Of a DNA stretch of 22,647 nt, positions 13,623-20,492 are shown in pieces. Source of the DNA: JANYCG01 sp031431035 (lineage in GTDB: Bacteria; Pseudomonadota; Gammaproteobacteria; Burkholderiales; Burkholderiaceae_C); assembly GCA_031431035.1 (NCBI GenBank), contig JANPCR010000156.1:1-22647 (forward strand), in the 5' to 3' direction. The first letter of the stretch is position 1, and each line of letters opens with the position of its first letter. The notes under the pieces were generated by a model. That model was not told where the DNA came from. It saw nothing but the letters and a program-made list of their open reading frames with translations, and did not search any database. The translations under genes and the position numbers were made by a program.

Positions 13623-14024
13623 TCAAAGCCAAACGCCGCTGCTGGGCATCTGAATATTTTGCTCCGGATCATCACTTGGCAGAAACGCGCCAATCGCAAA
13701 ACTGAGAACTGACACCAGGATGCTGGCAAAAAACGCCGTCCAAAAACCTGACACCTTGAAGCCTTTGACCAGCCGCGCCACCAGCAGAATCATCAGCGCG
13801 TTGATGACCAGCAAAAACAGGCCGAGCGTCAAAAACGTGAGTGGCAGCGTCAACACAATCAAAAGAGGTTTGACGATGGCATTGGCAAAACCCAACAGCA
13901 GCGCCGCCATCACCAGCGACCCGGTATCGGCGAATTTAAGCCCCTGAAACAAGCGACTGGCCACCCAAAGCGATGCGGCAGTGATAACCCAGTGGAGTAA
14001 AAATGCGGGCAAGTCGGTGAACAT
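13623..14024 (-). CDS. Phage-holin-family (YvlD/DUF360-type) membrane protein
   Basis: A 133-residue protein with four hydrophobic segments (about 5-20, 33-50, 55-80 and 92-115) and the family pattern GFANAIVKPLLIVLTLPLTF, TLGLFLLVINALM and KGFKVSGFWTAFFASI. Despite the database name these chromosomal proteins are not phage lysis proteins; their role is unknown, perhaps in the envelope stress response. I chose ATG 14024 (MFTDLPAFLL) because longer versions add non-conserved residues. The C-terminal tail is short and polar (SDDPEQNIQMP). No phage genes surround it. Confidence 0.88.
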   Translation of the reverse strand: MFTDLPAFLLHWVITAASLWVASRLFQGLKFADTGSLVMAALLLGFANAIVKPLLIVLTLPLTFLTLGLFLLVINALMILLVARLVKGFKVSGFWTAFFASILVSVLSFAIGAFLPSDDPEQNIQMPSSGVWL

Positions 14025-14122
14025 GGGGCGTGAAATAGGTAGGCGGTGACAAGAACTTTTGATGATAGCCGCCCGGGCTCTGGGCATAACGCCTGGGGCA
14101 TATCAGGTGCCGCCGCCCGCCA

Positions 14123-15142
14123 TCAAGGCGCTTTCAACTGCCCCAGCCGCTCTGCGTTGCGCCGTTCGGCGGCATAGGCCTCGCGCAGGGCCGCACCGTA
14201 GTCTTTGGAATCCAGGTAAATCGGTTCTTGCTCGTATTTGCCCAATTCGGCCACATGCTGAGGGTCAAACAGCGCGGTTTTGAAGGCGTCATGCAGAGTT
14301 TGAACCACCGCCGCGTCGATGCCGCGCGGCCCCACCAAGCCATAGGGCGACATGGCGGTGATGCCGTAACCCAATTCTTTGAGCGTTGGCACATTGGCCC
14401 AACGGTTCGAGCGGCGGTCGCTGAAAGTCACCAGCAGGCGCAGCTTGCCAGATTCAACATACGGCACAAAACCGTTGGAGTTGACGCCAGCCATCAATTG
14501 CCCTGACGCCACCGCCAGCATCTGCTCAGCTGTGCCTTTGTAGGGAACGTGAATGTAGCTGAGCTTGCGTTGCCCAAACAGCTCGTCCATCACCAAATGG
14601 GGCGTGGTGCCCAAGCCGTTGGTTGAGATGGTCAGCTCGCCCGGTTTGGCAGCAGCAAACTTCAGCAAATCGTCAAACGACTTGAACGGGCTGGCCGCAG
14701 GCACCACCACGCCAAAGGTGACGCCACTGATTTGAATGATGGGCGTGGTGTCGCGAATCGGATCCCAACTGACTTTTTGCACGTGCGGCGCACGCAGCGC
14801 AGGCTGAGGCAGTTGCGCCAAGGTGTAGCCGTCGGGCGTGGCCTGTTGCAGCGCCGCCATGGCCAAAGTGCCCCCCGCGCCCGGGCGATTTTCAATGGCA
14901 ATGCGCTGGCCCAATGTTTTACTCGCCAGTTCGGACAGCAGGCGCAGCGTGACGTCGGTCGCGCCACCCGCAGGCCAGGGAACCATCAACGTGATGGGCC
15001 GCATCGGAAAATTCGCTTGCGCCCGCGCAGCTACGGGCAGGCAGGCGCTAGCCAGTGCTGCCAACACCTGGCGCCGCTGCCAAGGCTGCGGGCTCAACTG
15101 GGGCAACCGATTCGCCAGAGGATTCATTCGCGATGAACTCAT
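14123..15142 (-). CDS. Bug-family periplasmic binding protein (tripartite tricarboxylate transporter type)
   Basis: A 339-residue secreted protein of the Bug/TctC family, which binds carboxylates or small aromatic acids in the periplasm. A signal with twin Arg at 23-24 ends near 42 (ARAQA). Family motifs are PITLMVPWPAGGATDVTLR, IENRPGAGG, DGYTL, FKSFDDLLKFA, PHLVMDELF, HVPYKGTAEQMLAV and ADVPTL-like NVPTLKELGY. The start ATG at 15142 overlaps the TGA of the permease gene (ATGA), so it is the last gene of the dehydrogenase-linked ABC operon. No TctA or TctB membrane partner is present. Bug proteins are very numerous in this family of bacteria and often stand alone, but translational coupling to an ABC permease is notable. 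Confidence 0.9.
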   Translation of the reverse strand: MSSSRMNPLANRLPQLSPQPWQRRQVLAALASACLPVAARAQANFPMRPITLMVPWPAGGATDVTLRLLSELASKTLGQRIAIENRPGAGGTLAMAALQQATPDGYTLAQLPQPALRAPHVQKVSWDPIRDTTPIIQISGVTFGVVVPAASPFKSFDDLLKFAAAKPGELTISTNGLGTTPHLVMDELFGQRKLSYIHVPYKGTAEQMLAVASGQLMAGVNSNGFVPYVESGKLRLLVTFSDRRSNRWANVPTLKELGYGITAMSPYGLVGPRGIDAAVVQTLHDAFKTALFDPQHVAELGKYEQEPIYLDSKDYGAALREAYAAERRNAERLGQLKAP

Positions 15143-15972
15143 GGGGGCCCTCCGCGCTTGGCCAATTGCCCAAAACCACGCTGTGGGTCGTAGCCCCAAC
15201 AGGCCAGCCCAAAACAGACGACAAACGTTGACAGCACCACCCAAGGCGAGATGCCGGGGTCTTTGTCATATATGGCAAAACGCATCCATTCCACCGCGTG
15301 GGTGAAGGGGTTGAAACGCGCAATTTGGTACACCCAATTGGCACCCGATTCTTCCAGCTTCCACAAGGGATACAGCGCGGTGGACATGAAGTACATGGGG
15401 AAGATGACGAAATTCATGGTGCCTGCAAAATTTTCGAGCTGCTTGATGTGAACGCTCATCAATAAACCCAAGGCCCCCAGCATCAGCGCTGCGGCAACAC
15501 TGGCCAACACAATATGAAAGGTATGGGCACCAAACCACGGCAAACTGGTGCCCAAAAGCGCGGCCACAATGACAAACGACAAGGCCTGCAAAAGTGACAG
15601 CACGGCTGTGGCCAACAGCTTGCAAGCCAGCACCCACCAGCGTGGCAAAGGAGCTGTGAGCAGAAGGCGCATCAGGCCCATCTCGCGGTCATACACCATC
15701 GCCAGTGACGATTGCATGCCATTGAAGAGCAGCACCATGCCCATCAACCCTGGCACGATGTAGACATCGTAAGAAATGTAGGTGTCGTAGGGCTCAATGA
15801 TGGCCACGCCAAACACGCTTTTGAACCCTGCGGCAAACACGGCCAGCCACAGCAAAGGCCGCACCAAGGCCGAGGCCAGTCGCCCGTATTGGCGCGAGAA
15901 CTTGAACAGTTCGCGTGTGACAATGGCTTTGAGCGCCTGCATCAAGTGGGGCACGCGGGCAGGCTCAGTCAA
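15139..15972 (-). CDS. pedC: ABC-2 type permease, PedC/LutF-like, alcohol-dehydrogenase associated
   Basis: A 277-residue integral membrane protein of the ABC-2 family with six predicted membrane segments (about 35-55, 70-90, 115-150, 152-175, 185-210 and 245-265). The pattern YDREMGLMRLLLTAPLPRWW and the late FNPFTHAVEWMR are typical. From memory it matches the family described as alcohol ABC transporter permease PedC, next to PQQ alcohol dehydrogenases. The start is TTG at 15972 with AGGA about eight bases upstream; an ATG ten codons later is an alternative. It overlaps the Bug gene. Related genes (lutF in Methylobacterium, pedC in Pseudomonas putida) are connected with lanthanide uptake, although the fold is usual for exporters. 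The substrate is unknown. Confidence 0.88.
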   Translation of the reverse strand: MTEPARVPHLMQALKAIVTRELFKFSRQYGRLASALVRPLLWLAVFAAGFKSVFGVAIIEPYDTYISYDVYIVPGLMGMVLLFNGMQSSLAMVYDREMGLMRLLLTAPLPRWWVLACKLLATAVLSLLQALSFVIVAALLGTSLPWFGAHTFHIVLASVAAALMLGALGLLMSVHIKQLENFAGTMNFVIFPMYFMSTALYPLWKLEESGANWVYQIARFNPFTHAVEWMRFAIYDKDPGISPWVVLSTFVVCFGLACWGYDPQRGFGQLAKRGGPP

Positions 15973-16027
15973 AGTGGAATCCTGGTGGCGTCATCCGTCA
16001 ATAGTTGGTTTTGAGTCACAACTCGCC

Positions 16028-17215
16028 TCATGAATTGAATTTACAAAGTTTTTCGGGCTCATCGGCACCCAGAGTGTCCAACACATTGCGCGGGTGCAAC
16101 ACGCCTTCCAGCGGCATGGCGGCCACCACACCTTGGCCGTCTGACAGCAGCACCGGCTGGCGCAATTGGCGATCCCACGGTCTGAACTGCAAAGTGACGC
16201 CCTTGGAGCCGTCCAAACTGGCCGCAAGCAAAGCCTTGCTCACCGCAGGCGTGTCACCTTTTGGGGCTGCAACTGCTGCAGCCACAATGGCTTTGCCCGC
16301 CATCCAAGCCGCCCAGTCGTGGTCGGTCATGGGGCGTTTGGCAGCCTTGGCAAACCTGCGCGACACCTGGGGGGCGCCATAGCGCTCAAACTGGCTCGCC
16401 CAGGCAACGGCAACCAGCCCTGCATCGCCCAGCACAGGCCTGGCCAGCGCGGTGTTGTAAGGCAGCCCCCGGGCAAATTCTCCATCGCTATCCACCACCC
16501 AAACCGCGTCGTAGGTCAGGTTGACGGTAAGCAAGGTCACATTGGCCAAAGCCCGTTCGCGTGGGTCGGTGGACAGCTTGAAGGGTTTGACGGCAACCTG
16601 TTTAAGGCCATAACGTTTCAGAGCGGCCTGCGCGACAACAGACCTTGCGGCGTCTTGGGGGCTTGGCCCGGCAAGCAGCAAAACTTGCGTCCACCTGCGG
16701 GCCATCAGCGCTTGCGCCAGGGCATCTGCCCGCATGCGTTCGCTTGGGAGCAAATGAAACAAATTGGCTGCGCAGTCGCGTTCACGCAAAGCGTCGTCAC
16801 TGGTTCCGACATTCAAAACAGGCAGTTTGACCGCCGTCGCCAACGGCCCCAGCCATGCGGCTGGCAAGTTCACCACCACCAACGCAGCGCCCGATTTTTC
16901 AGCTTGCTGGGCCGCCGCGCGGGCGGCTTCAGCACTTGCGACGCTCACGATTTTGAACTTGATGGCAAGCTTGTCTTGCGCCAATTCAAACTGAGCTTCG
17001 TCCAGAGCCACAGCCACCGCATCAGACGCGGACCCGCCAGGGTGGCCCAGGTAGGCGCGTTCAAGCCGCGTGCGATCCAGCTTGGGGTTGTCGGCTTGCT
17101 CAATCAAGGTGACTTGCCAATCGGCTGCCAAGCTGGGTGCCGCGGCCACTGCCATGCCAAAGCCCAGCGCCCAGACGGCCCCCAAGGAGAAGAAACTTCG
17201 AATGCGACTTTTCAA
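16028..17215 (-). CDS. Periplasmic ABC substrate-binding protein of the PQQ-dehydrogenase system (LutA-like)
   Basis: A 395-residue exported protein of the type I (LivJ-like) binding-protein fold. The signal peptide covers about 1-31 (FSLGAVWALGFGMAVAAAPSLAADW). The mature part begins with VTLIEQADNPKLDRTRLERAYLG, a pattern I know from the binding proteins beside PQQ alcohol dehydrogenases. The start is TTG at 17215 with AGGGTG upstream; the only nearby ATG lies inside the signal peptide. Its end carries a PWDRQLRQPVLLSD segment, found in this subgroup rather than in amino-acid receptors. It lies 19 bases after the beta-propeller gene. In Methylobacterium the counterpart LutA takes part in lanthanide transport; a role for lanthanide, PQQ or an alcohol-derived ligand here is inference. 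Confidence 0.88.
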   Translation of the reverse strand: MKSRIRSFFSLGAVWALGFGMAVAAAPSLAADWQVTLIEQADNPKLDRTRLERAYLGHPGGSASDAVAVALDEAQFELAQDKLAIKFKIVSVASAEAARAAAQQAEKSGAALVVVNLPAAWLGPLATAVKLPVLNVGTSDDALRERDCAANLFHLLPSERMRADALAQALMARRWTQVLLLAGPSPQDAARSVVAQAALKRYGLKQVAVKPFKLSTDPRERALANVTLLTVNLTYDAVWVVDSDGEFARGLPYNTALARPVLGDAGLVAVAWASQFERYGAPQVSRRFAKAAKRPMTDHDWAAWMAGKAIVAAAVAAPKGDTPAVSKALLAASLDGSKGVTLQFRPWDRQLRQPVLLSDGQGVVAAMPLEGVLHPRNVLDTLGADEPEKLCKFNS

Positions 17216-17234
17216 CTGATCACACCCTAGCGCT

Positions 17235-18230
17235 CTAGTCAGTCACTACCACGGTGTGTGGAACACGGCCGACCGCAATCGTCTTGATCGCCTTGGCACT
17301 GGCCACGTCCACCACAGTCAAGTCGTCCGACAGGCCATTGACCACCAACAATTGGGATTCATCGCGGTTCAGGGCCACGCCCCAAGCTCGCTTGCCCGCA
17401 AGCACCTGCTGCGTGACCTCGCGTTTGGCCACGTCAATGAAGGCCACATGGTTGACTTTGCCCATGCCCACAAACGCACGCTTGCCGTCCTTGCTCAAGA
17501 CAATGCCCACTGGCGTGATGTCTGCTGCGCGAGCGCCCTTCACGGCAAATTTCACAGTGGCCACCACCTTCATGTCTTTGGTCGAAATGATGCTGACGCT
17601 GGCCCCCAGTTCATTGGTCACCCAAAGCTCGCTTCCGTCTGGAGTGAGCGCAAAACGGCGCGGGCGCTTGCCAACCGGAATATTCTTGACGATTTTGGCC
17701 GTGGCAACGTCTATCACGTGCACCATGCTGGCGACCTCGGACGTGACATAAACCGTTTTTCCGTCAGGCGAGACCTTCACCCCTTCGGGCTCCTTGCCAA
17801 CCTTGACTTCTTTCGCAATTTTTTTGGTGGCCAAATCAACAAAACTCAATTCAGCGTCGTCTTCATTGGACACATACAGAGTTTTACCGTCAGGCGCCAG
17901 GTCAAACATTTCGGGAGATTCACCCAGGGGCACGCGGCCCACCGATTTTCGAGTGGCCAGGTCAATCACGTCGGCCGCATTGTCCCCGCTGCAGGCCACC
18001 ATCAACTGCTTGCGGTCGGGCGTGATTTGCATGTGCCTGGGTCGTTTGCAGGTGGCAATGGTGCCCTCCACTTTTTGATCCTTCAAGCTGACGACCGTGA
18101 TAGTATTGTCCTTCTCACTGGAAATCAGGGCCACAGATTCTGCGACAGCATTTGCAGGCGTGCCCAAAGCACAAAAGAGCGCAAGGCTTGCGAGACCGGT
18201 GAAGTGGCCAGTGGTTGGAGTGTGCTTCAT
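17235..18230 (-). CDS. Secreted YVTN beta-propeller protein of the PQQ-dehydrogenase system
   Basis: A 331-residue periplasmic protein with a signal peptide ending near 31 (ALGTPANAVA). About seven repeats of ~42 residues follow, each with a form of TPDGK-LWVTNE or SPDGKTVYVTSE and then VIDVATAK, giving a seven-bladed propeller. From memory it corresponds to the family named PQQ-dependent catabolism-associated beta-propeller, present beside the same ABC genes in Pseudomonas and Methylobacterium. It carries no enzyme motif and no PQQ-site residues of the dehydrogenase. The ATG at 18230 overlaps the TGA of the ATPase gene (ATGA). It may act as a scaffold or a binding partner of the transporter or dehydrogenase; no function is proven. 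Confidence 0.9.
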   Translation of the reverse strand: MKHTPTTGHFTGLASLALFCALGTPANAVAESVALISSEKDNTITVVSLKDQKVEGTIATCKRPRHMQITPDRKQLMVACSGDNAADVIDLATRKSVGRVPLGESPEMFDLAPDGKTLYVSNEDDAELSFVDLATKKIAKEVKVGKEPEGVKVSPDGKTVYVTSEVASMVHVIDVATAKIVKNIPVGKRPRRFALTPDGSELWVTNELGASVSIISTKDMKVVATVKFAVKGARAADITPVGIVLSKDGKRAFVGMGKVNHVAFIDVAKREVTQQVLAGKRAWGVALNRDESQLLVVNGLSDDLTVVDVASAKAIKTIAVGRVPHTVVVTD

Positions 18231-18991
18231 TGAGAATCTTTCTTTGCAGTGGAATGGCCGTCGCCCCGAACATGCACTGCCGAGGTGCGGGCAATAAACC
18301 CCGCCTCTAAACTGGGTTGACCCAAGGCCAAAGTGACCTCAGCCGGACTGCCTTCGGCAACCAATTGGCCTTGGTGCAACAAAAGCAGTTTGTCAGCGTT
18401 GGCCGCTTCTTCAACCCAGTGCGTGGCCCACAGCACCGAGCTGCCCCGCGCCTTCACATCGGCAAACACCGTTGCCAAAATGTCCTGGCGTGACTTGGGG
18501 TCTAAACCGACCGTGGCCTCGTCCATCAAAATCAACCCGGGGCGATGCAGCAAGGCGCGCACCAGCTCGACCTTGCGTTTGGTGCCCCCTGACAGCTCTC
18601 GGCAAGGCCGATCCAAATCGCCAGACAAACCTAAGGCTGAGCAGTCAGAGTCAATGCGCAACCGACTGGTAGCGCGCGCCAAACCGTGCAGGTCAGCATG
18701 AAATTGCAGATTGCGTCGAACCGAGAGGTCCAAATCCAGGGCTTGCTGCTGAAAAACCACCCCGATGCGGGCCAATGCCTTCGCTGGCGCTTCCTGAAGC
18801 AAAATTCCATCAACCGTGATGCTGCCCTGGTCTGGTACAAAAAGCCCTGTCAGCAACTGAAACAGCGTTGACTTGCCTGCGCCATTGGGCCCGAGCAAGG
18901 CACAAAATTGCCCAGATGCCAAATTCAGGCTGACATCGCGCAATGCGTAGCGTTCACCATATTTTTTACTGATGTTTTTGACGCTGAGCAT
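18227..18991 (-). CDS. ABC transporter ATPase, LutE/PedB-like
   Basis: A 254-residue cytoplasmic ABC ATPase of the CcmA/DrrA-like type that pairs with ABC-2 permeases. Walker A GPNGAGKST is at 34-42, the Q-loop Gln in VVFQQQALD at about 81-83, the signature LSGGT at 133-137, Walker B LILMDEA at 153-159 and the switch His in WATHWVEE. The ATG at 18991 starts MLSVKNISKKYG; a TTG two codons earlier is possible, and neither has a clear ribosome-binding site. It is translated 47 bases after the binding protein-cytochrome fusion gene and overlaps the propeller gene. The partner permease is two genes further on (15139-15972), with two periplasmic proteins encoded between. Confidence 0.92.
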   Translation of the reverse strand: MLSVKNISKKYGERYALRDVSLNLASGQFCALLGPNGAGKSTLFQLLTGLFVPDQGSITVDGILLQEAPAKALARIGVVFQQQALDLDLSVRRNLQFHADLHGLARATSRLRIDSDCSALGLSGDLDRPCRELSGGTKRKVELVRALLHRPGLILMDEATVGLDPKSRQDILATVFADVKARGSSVLWATHWVEEAANADKLLLLHQGQLVAEGSPAEVTLALGQPSLEAGFIARTSAVHVRGDGHSTAKKDSQ

Positions 18992-19038
18992 GGTCAATTT
19001 ATAGCGCTAAAGAACCTCAAACCGAATCGGCGAAGCAA

Positions 19039-20370
19039 CTATTTTTGCAAAGTTTCGATAAAGCTAAGCAACTGCTCAATATCGGGCTCTTTCAAAATCT
19101 CTTTCCAAGGTGGCATGCCCAAGTCATTGCGCCCATTTTTAATGGTGGTCAGGGCGGTGTCACGCCACTTGGCGTCGTAACGCATTTTCAGGCGGCGAAT
19201 GTCGCGTTCACGGATCGGGCTGGCACCGTCGGCGCCATGGCAATGGGAACATTGGTCGTTGAAGCGCACGCGACCCAGTTGCGCGGCTGGGCTAAGTGCA
19301 GGCGCTTGCTCAACCGCCGCCTGCATGCCTGCACCTGCCGCCGTGGCTTTGGCGGCACCCTGGGCATTCACACCGGCCTTAGCTGCTTTGGTCGCATTGG
19401 CAGAGGTAGAAGGAGCCGTGGTTTTAGGGGTGGCACTGGGCTTCGCGCCTGTTTTAGGCGCGGCAGTGTCTTCAGGTTTGGCTTGAGCCTGAACGATCCA
19501 TTGGCTGGGCACCGTCACTTTGTCAGTTCGGTTTGCCAGTGCAGGTGGGGTGGCAAGCGTGTCGGCCTTGGACACCAAAGTTAACTTGACTGGTGGCGTT
19601 TGCGGGAACCCATATTTTGCAGACAAGGCGGCAATTTCAGGCTTGAGTGCGATCAAGGCTGCGTCAATGTTTTTGACCAACTCGGGCTTGTCACGTTGCA
19701 CCGCGACGGACACTTGGCCCGTCAGATCTGGCCCGGCAAGCGGCGTCACCTTCCAGCGCCCACCATGTTGACGCTGGTTGTCAAAGCCAGCCACTGGGCC
19801 CCACATGAAGCCAGCGTCGATGTCGCCTTTGGCCAGTGCCGCAAATATCTCATCGGACGTTTTGAAGGTGACAAAGGGCATGTCATTGCGCTGCGACAGC
19901 AAAATATGCGGGTTGGTTTGAAATTGCACCGCGAGCCGCTTGCCTTTGAGGTCGTCAAGGCTGGAGAACTGAAACCCTGGCGCGCTGACCAATGCATAAC
20001 CCAAATCCAAAAAGGCGGCAGTTTTTTGCAAGCCACGCGCCTTGTAATCTGCATCGGTTGGCAATGCAAAGACTGCATCGCATTCGCCGGCCGTGTTGCG
20101 CAGTGCCCGCCGCTGGTAGAAGGTTAGCCACCAAGTGTATTGAACGGGCTGTGCATCAAGGCGTTTGGCTACCAGCTCCGCCAGGTCAACATAAAGGCCG
20201 CGCTCGGGCCCTTCAGATTTGCTGAATGGCAGGTTGTCCGGGTCTGCGCACACCCGCAAAGGGGCAGCCGCCACAGACGTTGAGGCCAAAGCCAATAGCG
20301 TCGAAGCGAACACCCCTGCAATCCAACCGGATGTCAAGCCAAGCCTAACGAAATACCTGCGTGTAGTCAT
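19039..20370 (-). CDS. XoxJ-like periplasmic binding protein fused to a XoxG-like cytochrome c
   Basis: A 443-residue exported protein in two parts. After a signal peptide (about 1-36), residues 37-265 form a SBP_bac_3-type binding domain starting LRVCADPDNLPFS, with the features of quinoprotein-dehydrogenase-associated binding proteins (XoxJ/MxaJ): ECDAVFALPTDADY, LKGKRLAVQFQTNPH and GDIDAGFMWGPVAGF. A linker of Ala, Thr, Lys and Pro (about 296-358) leads to a cytochrome c domain with CSHCH at 374-378 and Met419 (LGMPPW) as probable sixth ligand. XoxG is the electron acceptor of lanthanide methanol dehydrogenases and XoxJ an assembly or activation partner; elsewhere they are separate genes. 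One chain carrying both suggests docking and electron transfer in one partner. ATG 20370 has only a weak GAG upstream. Confidence 0.88.
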   Translation of the reverse strand: MTTRRYFVRLGLTSGWIAGVFASTLLALASTSVAAAPLRVCADPDNLPFSKSEGPERGLYVDLAELVAKRLDAQPVQYTWWLTFYQRRALRNTAGECDAVFALPTDADYKARGLQKTAAFLDLGYALVSAPGFQFSSLDDLKGKRLAVQFQTNPHILLSQRNDMPFVTFKTSDEIFAALAKGDIDAGFMWGPVAGFDNQRQHGGRWKVTPLAGPDLTGQVSVAVQRDKPELVKNIDAALIALKPEIAALSAKYGFPQTPPVKLTLVSKADTLATPPALANRTDKVTVPSQWIVQAQAKPEDTAAPKTGAKPSATPKTTAPSTSANATKAAKAGVNAQGAAKATAAGAGMQAAVEQAPALSPAAQLGRVRFNDQCSHCHGADGASPIRERDIRRLKMRYDAKWRDTALTTIKNGRNDLGMPPWKEILKEPDIEQLLSFIETLQK

Positions 20371-20407
20371 TTCAAATTTCTCGATTGCAAATTTCTAAAT
20401 TACAAAC

Positions 20408-20435
20408 TAAAAACCCGTGGTTACGTCCCACGGGT
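20408..20435 (-). terminator. Intrinsic terminator after the PQQ dehydrogenase gene
   Basis: The 8-bp stem ACCCGTGG/CCACGGGT (20413-20420 and 20428-20435) has a 7-base loop and, on the minus strand, is followed by a run of T. It lies 57 bases after the dehydrogenase stop codon and upstream of the fusion gene, so it should reduce transcription into the ABC operon. Confidence 0.75.
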
Positions 20436-20452
20436 CTGTAGCGTTTGAATGG

Positions 20453-20476
20453 GCTTGTGTGCCACAGCACACAAGC
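20453..20476 (-). promoter_or_regulatory. Second hairpin between dehydrogenase stop codon and terminator
   Basis: GCTTGTGTG and CACACAAGC form a perfect 9-bp stem with a 6-base loop. No U tract follows on either strand. Its place before the terminator suggests a 3' mRNA-stabilising or anti-nuclease structure that would keep the dehydrogenase message abundant; this is inference. Confidence 0.5.
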
Positions 20477-20492
20477 GTTCCAAAATAACCAA

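Noticed and set aside
13617..13712. Small plus-strand frame of 31 codons with an excellent AAGGAG eight bases or fewer before ATG 13617
   Set aside because: It is antisense to the end of the YvlD/holin-like gene and the peptide has no recognisable pattern. The good ribosome-binding site is noted, but without conservation it is more likely chance.
13623..14024. Prophage remnant, because of a holin-like gene beside an HNH gene
   Set aside because: The membrane protein belongs to the chromosomal YvlD-type family, and no terminase, capsid, integrase or attachment-site pattern is near.
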